20,188 nucleotides of DNA from an uncultured Collinsella sp. (GCA_900544425.1 UQUX01000023.1:1-20188); one strand, 5' to 3'; numbered from the stretch's first letter, positions 7,527-15,785 are shown. Program-made: numbers and translations. Notes: generated from the letters alone by a model not told the origin.

Positions 7527-8546
7527 GTGGAAACCGCGATTGATATGGCGTTTGGCGGCGCGACGCTTGCCGCCTGCCCACTCTCGGCGCTGGTGCTCTC
7601 GTTTGCCTTTTACGGGTTTTGCGGTTGGGTATGGGAGTCGACAGTATGCGCCATGCTCAATCACGGACGATTTGCCAACAGTGGCTTTTTGCTGGGGCCG
7701 TGTTGTCCTATCTATGGTGTGGGCGGCATTGCCTGCTGGCTTTTGCTGCGCGGGATTCCGGATGCCTCGAGCCAGTTTGTCGCCGCGGCGCTTGTATGTA
7801 GCGCAATCGAGTACAGCGTGGGCCTTCTATTGGAAAAAACAACGGGCGCTCGCTTTTGGGACTATTCGCACCTGCCGTTTAACCTGCACGGACGCATCTG
7901 TCTGTACTGGGCATGCGCGTTTGGCTTGGGTGCGTTGTGCATTTGTCGTTTAGTGGAGCCGGCATTGCTGGGGCTGCTTGGCCATCTGCCGGTGCTGATT
8001 GTGCGGCTGTCCGCCTTTATCGTCGCGGTCGCGATGATGGTCGACGCGGTGTGCTCGTTGGCGAGCTGGCGCCGCCTGTCCGATCAGCTGGAGCGCGTTC
8101 GGGCCGACCTTGCCGACCGCATCAACGAGTCGCTTGCCGATGCGTCCGACTCTATGCTCGAACGTATTCCCGATTCGGCAATCGACTCGGTGGCACAGAC
8201 GCACATCCGTAGCCGTGCCGTTAACGCGTGGCTGGCCGAGCTGGGTGACACCGCGCTCGATGCCCTGCGCGAGAAGGCTTCGATGCCGACGTTTATCGCG
8301 GATGGTGCTCGCGGCCTGGCGCTTGCCGCCCGCCGCGTGGCCGATGCCGCGCCGAGCATGCCGCGTCCGTCGCTCAGTCGTCGCCTTGCCGGCAAGCGCA
8401 TGAGCCGTCCGGTGCCGAGCGTGTCACTCAGCCGCCGCGACCTACGCTTCTTTAACGCCTTCCCGCGTCTGCGCATCAATCGCTACGAAGGTGTCATTCG
8501 GGCTACCGACCTCCGCGACCGAGCCCGCGAGCTGTTCCGCCGCTAG
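7527..8546 (+). CDS. CmpB-like integral membrane protein (putative ABC-transporter type IV family)
   Basis: Membrane protein of 339 aa with about five hydrophobic segments (roughly 15-35, 53-75, 82-102, 120-143, 148-177), then a soluble tail. Family landmarks of the CmpB group (PF06541) are FYGFCGWVWES (28-38), FLLGPCCPIYGVGG (54-67), EYSVGLLLEKTTGARFWDYS (95-114) and the following LHGRICLYW. Despite the family name, no transport activity is established for these proteins. The tail (180-339) is basic and helical and ends with a conserved-looking segment, RRDLRFFNAFPRLRINRYEG. The start is GTG at 7527 with a GAGGAGAGGG site, 3 nt after the HD gene. Pairing with an HD hydrolase suggests a shared, unknown task. 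Confidence 0.85.
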   Translation: METAIDMAFGGATLAACPLSALVLSFAFYGFCGWVWESTVCAMLNHGRFANSGFLLGPCCPIYGVGGIACWLLLRGIPDASSQFVAAALVCSAIEYSVGLLLEKTTGARFWDYSHLPFNLHGRICLYWACAFGLGALCICRLVEPALLGLLGHLPVLIVRLSAFIVAVAMMVDAVCSLASWRRLSDQLERVRADLADRINESLADASDSMLERIPDSAIDSVAQTHIRSRAVNAWLAELGDTALDALREKASMPTFIADGARGLALAARRVADAAPSMPRPSLSRRLAGKRMSRPVPSVSLSRRDLRFFNAFPRLRINRYEGVIRATDLRDRARELFRR

Positions 8547-8620
8547 CCGGGACGGGCACGCTCACGGCTTCCTTGCTCGCGTATTTCCCGTTCGTTTCGC
8601 ACCCGTTGCCGCGCCGTTTC

Positions 8621-8719
8621 CAAGGTTGCGGCGCCGTTGGAGACGGCAAGATTTGGGTCGAGCCGGTCGAGGAGGTTATCCGCATCCGCACCGGCGAACA
8701 TGGCCCCTCTGCGGTGTAG
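8621..8719 (+). pseudogene. 3' relic of a PII nitrogen-regulatory protein gene (glnB/glnK type)
   Basis: The frame ending at TAG 8717-8719 encodes GDGKIWVEPVEEVIRIRTGE followed by HGPSAV, which is the C-terminal signature of PII proteins (GDGKIFV...V.RIRTGE, ending near Ala-Ile/Leu/Val). PII proteins are about 112 aa trimers that sense nitrogen, energy and 2-oxoglutarate. Here only about the last 30 residues remain. Upstream of residue GAVGDGK the frame loses any likeness to PII, and just 75 bp separate it from the previous gene. The T-loop and the uridylylation tyrosine are gone, so the product cannot work as PII. A hairpin typical of a gene end follows 17 nt later. The best reading is a deletion that removed the 5' part of the gene. 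Confidence 0.8.
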
Positions 8720-8735
8720 GACAATCTTTCGCCTG

Positions 8736-8765
8736 ACGGGCGTGCCTCTCTTGGGGCGCGCCCGT
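8736..8765 (+). terminator. Hairpin following the PII relic (former gene terminator)
   Basis: ACGGGCGTGCC (8736-8746) and GGCGCGCCCGT (8755-8765) form an 11-bp stem with one wobble pair and an 8-nt loop, trailed by TCTCGTCT. It sits 17 nt beyond the relic's stop codon. The T-run is weak. It would now end the HD/CmpB message and insulate the HAD gene. Confidence 0.55.
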
Positions 8766-8800
8766 TCTCGTCTACAATATCGTGCAGACGAAGGAGAGGC

Positions 8801-9664
8801 ATGCCCATGATCAAGATGTTTGCGAGTGACTTAGACGGAACGCTGCTGAACGCCCTGCATGAGGCGGATGGGACCATCCGCCGTGCCATTCGCGAGCTGA
8901 CCGAGGCTGGCCTGCATGTGGTTCCTGCGACCGGGCGCTCGACGTTGCCGATCGGCGAACATGGCTTTACGGGGCTGGCGCTCGATGCCTGCTGCTCTAA
9001 CGGCTCCATTGTGCGCGACAGTCATGGCGAGGTGCTCAAGACCTGGACCATCGATCCGCAGATCACCGAGGAGCTGCTCAAGGAGTTCCCGGACATTTGC
9101 TTTGATTGCTCCACGCCCGATGGCATGTTCTCGAGCGGCTCGTTCGAGATGCATCAGGCGGGCTTTAAAAAGGACAGTCCTATCAAGCGCATCGTGATGC
9201 GCGGCATGCGTGCACGTGGCGGGTATCACGAGGAACAGTATTTCGACCAGTCGATCGGTGACATTCTGCGCCACGATGTGTGCAAGATCAACTGCCGTGT
9301 GATCTCGTCCGAGCTGGAGCGCGACCTTAAGGCGTATTTGGCCGAGCGCTCGGACCGTGTGGTCAACGCGCCGTTCGATCCGGTGATGTTCGAGATCACG
9401 GACGTGGCGTGCAACAAGGGTGAGAGCGTGGCCTGGCTGGCGGGCTACTACGGTATTGCCGAGGACGAGGTCGCGGTTTACGGCGACGGCGGCAACGACA
9501 TCGCCATGCTCAAGCGTTTCCGTCACAGCTATGCCACCAAGAATGGCAGTGACGCGGCCAAGGCCGCCGCGAGCGCGACTATCGGTAGCTGCATGGTCCA
9601 CGCCGTCCCCAAACACATGCTCGCCACCATGCGCAAGCAAAACTCCCGCACCGTCATCGAATAA
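8801..9664 (+). CDS. Cof-type HAD-IIB family phosphatase
   Basis: Cytoplasmic sugar-phosphate or nucleotide phosphatase of 287 aa, the usual Cof size. Motif I is DLDGT with the nucleophile Asp10 and acid/base Asp12; motif II is CSNGS (residues 66-70). The motif III lysine lies in NKGESVAWLAGYYGI and motif IV is GDGGNDIAML (228-237). The long segment between motifs II and III is the C2B cap that sets specificity, which cannot be read here. The start at 8801 has AAGGAG at 5 nt; an alternative ATG at 8807 is less well spaced. A -10-like TACAAT (8773-8778) suggests its own promoter with a short leader. It is followed by a hairpin and stands as a single gene. Confidence 0.92.
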   Translation: MPMIKMFASDLDGTLLNALHEADGTIRRAIRELTEAGLHVVPATGRSTLPIGEHGFTGLALDACCSNGSIVRDSHGEVLKTWTIDPQITEELLKEFPDICFDCSTPDGMFSSGSFEMHQAGFKKDSPIKRIVMRGMRARGGYHEEQYFDQSIGDILRHDVCKINCRVISSELERDLKAYLAERSDRVVNAPFDPVMFEITDVACNKGESVAWLAGYYGIAEDEVAVYGDGGNDIAMLKRFRHSYATKNGSDAAKAAASATIGSCMVHAVPKHMLATMRKQNSRTVIE

Positions 9665-9693
9665 TGTGACAAAGGGATAGCCCCTTTGTCACA
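9665..9693. terminator. Perfect hairpin after the HAD gene
   Basis: TGTGACAAAGGG and CCCTTTGTCACA form a perfect 12-bp stem with a 5-nt loop, starting directly after the stop codon. No T-run follows on either strand, so it may block 3' decay or belong to a repeated palindrome family rather than act as a classical terminator. Confidence 0.5.
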
Positions 9694-9719
9694 CCCCAAA
9701 TATTGCCTTTACGTGTTGA

Positions 9720-9764
9720 TGCACACGGTGTGCAATAATACTCGCACTGTGCAATAGCGCACAG
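9720..9764. promoter_or_regulatory. Two dyads in the TetR promoter region (likely autoregulatory operators)
   Basis: TGCACAC-G-GTGTGCA (9720-9734) is a perfect 15-bp dyad. CTGTGC-N6-GCACAG (9747-9764) is a second, with related GTGC/GCAC half-sites. A -10-like TAATAC (9736-9741) lies between them. The ribosome-binding site (AAGGAGG) starts at 9775. TetR repressors usually bind such dyads over their own promoter, so the pair probably controls the TetR and activase genes together. The -35 box is unclear. Confidence 0.6.
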
Positions 9765-9785
9765 GCTGAGTAACAAGGAGGACGC

Positions 9786-10496
9786 TTGTCCCAGCTCGAG
9801 AAATGCGATCGCCGGTCTCTTCGCTCGCAGCGTGCCCTTCGCCAGGCACTTGCCAGCGAGCTTGCCGAAAGCGGCGACCTTTCGCGCATTAACGTCGCGT
9901 CGCTCACCGAGCGTGCCGGCCTTACGCGCCGCACGTTCTATTCGCACTACCGCGATATCCCCGACTTTATCAGCCAGATCGAGGACGGCCTGCTTGCCGA
10001 GATTCGTGAGCGGGTGGAGCTTATCACCGCAGCTCAATTACCCGATCTTTACCGCAACATCGACGAGCTCGAGCCGGCACCCGGTTCGGTTGAGCTGCTT
10101 CGCTATCTTGCGGCTAATCGCGACCTTATCGGGGCCCTGCTGGGCCCGGGCGGCGACCCCGCCTTTATTAAAAAGATCATCGATACCGCACGCGAGGCCG
10201 TGGTGCCGCGTGCACAGACGGGCATTTTGGGCTTGGCGCTGGGCACCTTCTTTGACTACTACGTCACCTATGTCGTGAGTGCCGAGGTCGGCATGATCCA
10301 ACGTTGGTTTGAGCGTGACCTTTCCGAATCGCCCGAGACCATGGCGCGCATCATGACGGTTATCGCCTTTGTGCGCCCTGGTGACCTGTATGGCCAACCC
10401 ATTGATATCAACGTGCCGGAATACGGCATGAAGCTATTGAACCTACAGCTCGAGGACGCGGCCGACACCGCCGCAGCTGTCGAGTCAAACAACTAA
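9786..10496 (+). CDS. TetR/AcrR family transcriptional regulator
   Basis: DNA-binding repressor of 236 aa. The TetR helix-turn-helix is at about residues 34-58 (INVASLTERAGLTRRTFYSHY), including the family's RTFYxHY ending. The C-terminal half contains YLAANRDLIGALLGPGGDPAF, typical of the TetR_C_8-type ligand/dimer domain; the ligand is unknown. The start is an unusual TTG at 9786, chosen because AAGGAGG lies 4 nt upstream and no ATG or GTG gives a complete HTH with a ribosome-binding site. Two dyads lie upstream. The gene is 11 bp before the activase gene, whose ribosome-binding site fills the gap, so the regulator most likely governs that enzyme. Confidence 0.93.
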   Translation: MSQLEKCDRRSLRSQRALRQALASELAESGDLSRINVASLTERAGLTRRTFYSHYRDIPDFISQIEDGLLAEIRERVELITAAQLPDLYRNIDELEPAPGSVELLRYLAANRDLIGALLGPGGDPAFIKKIIDTAREAVVPRAQTGILGLALGTFFDYYVTYVVSAEVGMIQRWFERDLSESPETMARIMTVIAFVRPGDLYGQPIDINVPEYGMKLLNLQLEDAADTAAAVESNN

Positions 10497-10507
10497 GAGG
10501 AGAGACA

Positions 10508-13500
10508 ATGAGCAAACTCGTCGAGGGCATCAAGGACCGTATGGTCGCTGCCGCGCGTGAGGCTGCACCCGCCGTGGTGGATGCCGCGCAGAAGGCCGCG
10601 ACCGCGGCTGCCGAGAAAGTTGCCGAGGCAGTTGCCGATGCCAAGAACGCGGCAGGGGAGACGTCCGCCGCCAGCGAGCCCGCCGCCGCCCCCGTAGCCG
10701 TCACCGCCGCCCACGCCCCCGAAGGCGCGATCTTCAACCCCGAGAACGCCCGTGGCAACCTGCACCTGGGCATCGACGTGGGCTCTACCACCGTTAAGCT
10801 CGCTGTGCTCAACGACGACAACCAGATTGTCTACGCCAAGTACCAGCGCCATCACACCGATGTCCGCGCCTGTGCCCGCGACTTGTTCGAAGGCGCCGCG
10901 ACCGTGTTGCCGACGGCCCAAATGACCTGCGCCATTACCGGCTCGGGCGGCCTGCTGCTGTCCCAGTGGCTCGACCTGGAGTTTGTCCAGGAGGTCATCG
11001 CCAGCAAGCGTGCCGTCGAGACCCTCGTCCCGGCCACCGATGTCGCCATCGAGCTGGGCGGCGAGGACGCCAAGATCATCTACTTCGACAGCGGCATCGA
11101 GCAGCGCATGAACGGCACCTGCGCCGGCGGCACGGGCGCGTTCATCGACCAGATGGCCACTCTGCTGCACACCGACGCCAGCGGCCTTAACGAACTCGCG
11201 GCCAACGCCACCACCATCTATCCCATCGCCAGCCGCTGCGGCGTTTTTGCCAAGACCGACGTCCAGCCGCTGCTCAACGAGGGCGCCCGCCCCGAGGACG
11301 TGGCCGCCTCCATCTTCCAGGCTGTCGTGACCCAGACCATCTCGGGCCTGGCATGCGGCCGTCCCATCCGTGGCAACGTCGCCTTCCTGGGCGGCCCGCT
11401 GCAGTACCTCTCCGAGCTGCGCCACCGCTTCTACCTCACGCTCAACCTGGACGAGGAGCACCGTATCGTGCCCCAAAACGCTCACCTGTTTGTGGCGAGC
11501 GGCGCCGCCATGGCGCACGAGTCCAACAAGCTCAGCACGTTCCCGCAGCTCATCGAGGCTATCGACAGCCTGGGTGACACGCAGGGTGCCGAGGTCGAGC
11601 GTCTGGATCCGCTCTTTGCCACCGACGAGGACTTTGCCGAGTTCAAGACCCGCCACGACCAGGAAGTCGTCCCCAAGGGCAAGCTCGACGGCTACACCGG
11701 CCGCGTGTTCATCGGCATCGACGCCGGCTCCACCACCATGAAGGCCGCGCTCGTGGGCGAGGACGGCCAGCTGTTGCACACCTGGTACGGTAACAACAAC
11801 GGCGACATCCTGGGCACGGCCAAGGTCATCATGGCCGATTTCTACAACCACATCCCCGCCGGTTGCACCATCGGCCACGTGACCACTACGGGCTACGGCG
11901 AGGCGCTGCTCATCGAGGCCCTCAAGGCCGACTCGGGCGAAATCGAGACCGTCGCGCACCTGCGCGGCGCCAAGGCGTTCCTGCCCGGCGTCGAGTTCAT
12001 TCTGGACATCGGTGGCCAGGACATGAAGTGCCTGCGCGTCAAGGACGGCGTCATCGAGCACATCATGCTCAACGAGGCCTGCTCGTCGGGCTGCGGCAGC
12101 TTTATCGAGAGCTTCGCCGTCTCTATGAACATGGACGTGCGCGCGTTCGCCGATGCCGCCATCCATGCCAAGGCCCCGGTCGACCTGGGCAGCCGCTGCA
12201 CGGTCTTTATGAACTCGCGCGTCAAGCAGGCGCAAAAGGAAGGCGCCACGGTGGGCGACATCGCGGCCGGCCTGTCCTATTCCGTCATCAAGAATGCTCT
12301 GTTCAAGGTCATTAAGCTGCGCGATCCCAAGGAGATCGGCAGCCAGGTAATCGTCCAGGGCGGCACCTTTATGTCCGATGCCACGCTGCGCGCGTTTGAG
12401 CAGCTCACCGGCGTTCATGCCGTGCGTCCCGACATCGCCGGCTGCATGGGCGCCTACGGTGCGGCCCTGCTCGCCCGCGATCGCGCCGGCGCCGACGGCA
12501 CCTCGACCATTCTTTCGGCTGAGGACATCGCGCACCTCACCGTGACGCAAAAGCATGTCCGCTGCGGCCGTTGCTCCAACAACTGCCAGCTTACCGTCAA
12601 CGACTTTGGCGGCGGTAGGCGCTTCATTACCGGCAACCGCTGCGAGAAGGGCGCCGGCCACAAAAAGCAGAAGACTGAGGCCCCCAACCTCTTCAAAAAG
12701 AAAAACGAGCTGCTCTTTGACCGCGAGGTCCTGAGCCCCGACGAGGCCCCGCGCGGCACCGTGGGTATCCCGCGCGCACTCAACATGTACGAGAACTACC
12801 CCTTCTGGCATGCGTTCTTTACGCGCCTGGGCTTTAGCGTGCAGCTGTCCGACCAGTCGAGCAAAAAGACCTACCAGGCGGGCATCGAGTCCATGCCGTC
12901 CGAGAGCGTGTGCTATCCGGCCAAGATGAGCCACGGCCACGTGATGAACCTCATTGACCGTGACGTCGACTTTATCTGGATGCCGTGCGTGCGCTGGGAG
13001 CGCAAGGAGGATCCGACCGCCGGCAACTGCTATAACTGCCCCATCGTCATGAGCTACCCCACGGCGCTGGCGCTCAACATCGACGAGATCCGTGAGCAGA
13101 ACATCGAGTTCCTGTACCCGTTTGTGCCCTATCACGACAAGACCGAGCTCAAGCGCCGTCTATACCAGGTGCTCGCCGTCGACCGTGTGGCCGATGCTGG
13201 GGCCGGTCGCGGTCGCGTGCGCGGTCCCAAGATCACGCGCTCTGAGGTCGATGCCGCCGTCAACGCCGCCTACGAGGCCGACGCGCGTTTTCACGAGGAC
13301 ATCCAGACCATGGGCGAGGAGGCCCTTAAGTGGGTCGAGGACCACGGCGGCCACGGCATCGTACTCGCCGGTCGTCCCTACCATAACGACCCCGAGATCA
13401 ACCATGCCCTGCCCGAGCTTATCTCGAGCTTTGGCTTTGCGGTCTTTACCGAGGATTCGCTCGCGCATCTGGTGAAGCCCGAGCGTCCGATTCGCGTCGT

Positions 13501-15289
13501 CGATCAGTGGATGTATCACAGCCGCCTGTACGCCGTCGCCCGTTTTGTGACGATGCGCAACGACCTGGACCTGATCCAGCTCAATTCCTTCGGCTGCGGC
13601 CTGGACGCTCTGACCACTGATCAGGTGCAGGAGATCCTGGAGGCCAGCGGCAAGATTTACACCGTGCTCAAGATTGACGAGGTGTCCAACTTGGGCGCCG
13701 CGCGTATCCGTATTCGCTCGCTCATGGCGGCGCTCAAGGACCAGGAGGCCGAGCGCTTGGCCGAGGCTACGGCCGCGGGCGAGACTTACGAGCAGGGCGA
13801 TGCCGCGCCGGTGGCGCCCTCCACGGATGCCCCCGCGTTCGCGAGCCGTAAGTACACGTTCGAGGCGCAGCGCGAGAGTGCTTCGACCGCGTGGCCCAAG
13901 GTGCCCTTTACCGAGCAGATGCGCGAGGAGGGCTACACCATCCTGTGCCCGCAGATGGCGCCGATCCACTTTGACCTGGTCAAAGAGGTGTTCCGTGGTG
14001 CTGGCTACAACTTGGAGCTGCTGCCCTCGACCGATCACGATGCCGTCGAGGCCGGCCTGCGCTACGTGAACAACGACATCTGCTATCCGTCGATCCTGGT
14101 GACGGGCCAGATCATGGAGGCCATCGAGAGCGGTCGATACGACCTGTCCAAGACAGCCGTGGTTATCAGCCAGACCGGCGGCGGCTGCCGTGCCACCAAC
14201 TACATCGCACTCATCCGCAAGGCCCTGCGCGAGAGCGGCCACCCCGAGATCCCGGTGATCTCGCTTTCGGCCGTGGCGCTGGGCGAGGACAACCCTGGCT
14301 TTAAGATTACGCCGGCGCTGCTTAAGCAGGCAGTCTACGCGGTGCTCTTTGGCGACGTGATGATGCAGATGCTCTATCGCTGCCGCCCGTACGAGGCTAC
14401 GCCCGGTGCCGCCAACGCGCTCTACGAGGAGTACATGGCGCGCGCTCGCAAGCTGGCGCCCAAGTTTAACCGCCACAACTACACCAAGCTGTGCCGCGAG
14501 GCCATCCGCGCGTTCGACACCATGCCGCTCGTGGGCGAGGGTACCAAGCCGCGCGTGGGCGTGGTCGGCGAGATCCTGGTCAAGTTCCATCCCACAGCCA
14601 ACAACCACGTGGTCGATGTCATCGAGCGCGAGGGCTGCGAGGCCGTGGTGCCGGGTCTGCTCGACTTTTTCCTGTACTCCATGAGCAACGCCGAGCTGCA
14701 GAAGGACGAGTTGGGAAGCTCCGCTACCACGCGCGCTGGTATGCAGGCGCTCATCAAGCTCGTGGACTGGATGCGCACGCCGGTGGAGGAGATGCTCGAG
14801 AAGTCCCGCCGCTTCGAGGCGCCCGAGCGCATCGGCACCATGGCCGACAAGGCCCGCACGGTGCTTTCGGTGTGCAACAACATGGGCGAGGGCTGGCTGC
14901 TCACGGCTGAGATGCTCGATCTGATTGACCACGGTGCGCCCAACATCATCTGCACGCAGCCCTTCGCGTGCCTGCCCAATCACGTGGTGGGCAAGGCCGT
15001 GATTAAGGAGCTGCGCCGCCAGCATCCCGAGAGCAACATCGTTGCGGTGGACTATGATCCTGGTGCGTCCGAGGTCAACCAGCTCAACCGTATTAAGCTC
15101 ATGATCAGCGTGGCCAAGGAAAACATGCGCGCCGGCAAGGGCTTTAAGCTTGAGAAGGTGGCGCCGCTCGCGATGGACGAGGTCACCGGCCAGATGCGTG
15201 CCCACGACGGCTGCGTGAGCTGCGGGCCGGCCAGCGAAGAGGCCGTTGCATCGGTCGCCAAGCGTCTGGGACGTGGCATTAAGAAGTAA
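10508..15289 (+). CDS. Fused 2-hydroxyacyl-CoA dehydratase activase-related protein (two ASKHA domains, DUF2229, HgdB-like)
   Basis: Giant cytoplasmic protein of 1593 aa. In order: an Ala/Lys-rich helical leader (1-80, phasin-like); ASKHA ATPase 1 (from GIDVGSTTVK at 88) with Cys205 (NGTCAGGTG) and Cys244 (SRCGVF); ASKHA ATPase 2 (from GIDAGSTTMK at 403) with Cys525 (NEACSSGCG) and Cys564 (SRCTVF); a Cys cluster CGRCSNNC (686-693) with Cys712; a DUF2229-type region (VGIPRALNMYENYPFWHAFF) with PSESVCYPAKMSHGH; and a C-terminal HgdB-like part (SQTGGGCRATNY). In HgdC-type activases two such cysteines per subunit hold a [4Fe-4S] cluster at the dimer interface, and ATP drives low-potential electrons to a dehydratase. 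Here the dimer seems fused in one chain. Substrate and partner are unknown. GAGGAGAG precedes the ATG. Probably TetR-regulated; the terminator is at 15321. Confidence 0.9.
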   Translation: MSKLVEGIKDRMVAAAREAAPAVVDAAQKAATAAAEKVAEAVADAKNAAGETSAASEPAAAPVAVTAAHAPEGAIFNPENARGNLHLGIDVGSTTVKLAVLNDDNQIVYAKYQRHHTDVRACARDLFEGAATVLPTAQMTCAITGSGGLLLSQWLDLEFVQEVIASKRAVETLVPATDVAIELGGEDAKIIYFDSGIEQRMNGTCAGGTGAFIDQMATLLHTDASGLNELAANATTIYPIASRCGVFAKTDVQPLLNEGARPEDVAASIFQAVVTQTISGLACGRPIRGNVAFLGGPLQYLSELRHRFYLTLNLDEEHRIVPQNAHLFVASGAAMAHESNKLSTFPQLIEAIDSLGDTQGAEVERLDPLFATDEDFAEFKTRHDQEVVPKGKLDGYTGRVFIGIDAGSTTMKAALVGEDGQLLHTWYGNNNGDILGTAKVIMADFYNHIPAGCTIGHVTTTGYGEALLIEALKADSGEIETVAHLRGAKAFLPGVEFILDIGGQDMKCLRVKDGVIEHIMLNEACSSGCGSFIESFAVSMNMDVRAFADAAIHAKAPVDLGSRCTVFMNSRVKQAQKEGATVGDIAAGLSYSVIKNALFKVIKLRDPKEIGSQVIVQGGTFMSDATLRAFEQLTGVHAVRPDIAGCMGAYGAALLARDRAGADGTSTILSAEDIAHLTVTQKHVRCGRCSNNCQLTVNDFGGGRRFITGNRCEKGAGHKKQKTEAPNLFKKKNELLFDREVLSPDEAPRGTVGIPRALNMYENYPFWHAFFTRLGFSVQLSDQSSKKTYQAGIESMPSESVCYPAKMSHGHVMNLIDRDVDFIWMPCVRWERKEDPTAGNCYNCPIVMSYPTALALNIDEIREQNIEFLYPFVPYHDKTELKRRLYQVLAVDRVADAGAGRGRVRGPKITRSEVDAAVNAAYEADARFHEDIQTMGEEALKWVEDHGGHGIVLAGRPYHNDPEINHALPELISSFGFAVFTEDSLAHLVKPERPIRVVDQWMYHSRLYAVARFVTMRNDLDLIQLNSFGCGLDALTTDQVQEILEASGKIYTVLKIDEVSNLGAARIRIRSLMAALKDQEAERLAEATAAGETYEQGDAAPVAPSTDAPAFASRKYTFEAQRESASTAWPKVPFTEQMREEGYTILCPQMAPIHFDLVKEVFRGAGYNLELLPSTDHDAVEAGLRYVNNDICYPSILVTGQIMEAIESGRYDLSKTAVVISQTGGGCRATNYIALIRKALRESGHPEIPVISLSAVALGEDNPGFKITPALLKQAVYAVLFGDVMMQMLYRCRPYEATPGAANALYEEYMARARKLAPKFNRHNYTKLCREAIRAFDTMPLVGEGTKPRVGVVGEILVKFHPTANNHVVDVIEREGCEAVVPGLLDFFLYSMSNAELQKDELGSSATTRAGMQALIKLVDWMRTPVEEMLEKSRRFEAPERIGTMADKARTVLSVCNNMGEGWLLTAEMLDLIDHGAPNIICTQPFACLPNHVVGKAVIKELRRQHPESNIVAVDYDPGASEVNQLNRIKLMISVAKENMRAGKGFKLEKVAPLAMDEVTGQMRAHDGCVSCGPASEEAVASVAKRLGRGIKK

Positions 15290-15320
15290 CTGGCCTGCTA
15301 TGGGCTAGATATGAGACAAA

Positions 15321-15356
15321 CGGGTGGTGGCTGCACCGGCTACCACCCGCTTTTTC
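15321..15356 (+). terminator. Rho-independent terminator of the activase gene
   Basis: CGGGTGGTGGC (15321-15331) pairs with GCTACCACCCG (15339-15349, one wobble) and is followed by CTTTTTCT. It lies about 32 nt beyond the activase stop codon. Confidence 0.88.
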
Positions 15357-15374
15357 TGGACATATGTTGCGTAA

Positions 15375-15595
15375 ATGACCTTGCTACAGCCTTCCGTGGG
15401 CTTGTCCGATTTTTGGGCCGGTTCGGGCTTTGAGGACAAGTTGCTGCAGGCCCAAGGCGATTTTTCGCTCAACGCAGGCCAGCACGGTGTGACCTATCTG
15501 CCAAACGACGAGACGACCGCTACGGTCTGGCCATCGCCACCTACGAGATGGAAGCCGAAAAGTACATCTACCGTGTGTACAAGTACGAGCTGTAG
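15375..15595 (+). pseudogene. Frameshifted relic of a small unrecognised gene
   Basis: Two frames together give one protein-like tail. The first reads FEDKLLQAQGDFSLNAGQHG then VTYLPNDE. Then, after a shift near 15515 (one base missing), the next frame reads DRYGLAIATYEMEAEKYIYR then VYKYEL, ending at TAG 15593-15595. The composition of both parts is that of coding sequence, and the join is natural. There is no ribosome-binding site before the ATG at 15375 and a terminator lies directly upstream, so the 5' end is probably lost as well. I do not recognise the family. A sequencing error could explain the shift but not the missing start. Confidence 0.5.
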
Positions 15596-15677
15596 GGCCG
15601 CGCTTAGGTTTGACCAATGGAGTATGAAAACACGCCGTTCGCCGATGCCCCCTCCGCGAGTAGCAGCCATATGGTTT

Positions 15678-15752
15678 GATATCAGAAACATATAGTTGTC
15701 GCCAGCCTGCTGGCGACGTTCCCCCTGATATCGGAGGTTCCAGGTATGTTTC
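15678..15752 (+). promoter_or_regulatory. Folded leader with nested hairpin and competing arm
   Basis: Outer arms GATATCAG (15678-15685) and CTGATATC (15725-15732) enclose a perfect inner hairpin GTCGCCAG-CCTG-CTGGCGAC (15698-15717). The adjoining GAAACATA (15685-15692) is complementary to TATGTTTC (15745-15752), outside the hairpin, so a pseudoknot or a switch between two folds is possible. The structure ends 33 nt before the start of the small membrane protein. It matches no riboswitch class that I recognise. Confidence 0.45.
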
Positions 15753-15785
15753 GTGCTCCGTTAAACAACTATCGGTTGGGCTAAC

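Noticed and set aside
6768..7664. Antisense frame of 298 codons opposite the HD-domain gene
   Set aside because: The HD motifs and a strong ribosome-binding site are on the plus strand. The antisense product is Arg/His-rich without motifs.
10493..13135. Long antisense open frame (880 codons) opposite the activase gene
   Set aside because: It is a by-product of the GC-rich, stop-poor codon pattern of the real gene. Its translation is low-complexity His/Asp/Val/Gly-rich, it has no ribosome-binding site, and the plus strand has clear domains.
13160..15205. Second antisense open frame (681 codons) opposite the activase gene
   Set aside because: Same composition artefact, with the HgdB-like region clearly coded on the plus strand.
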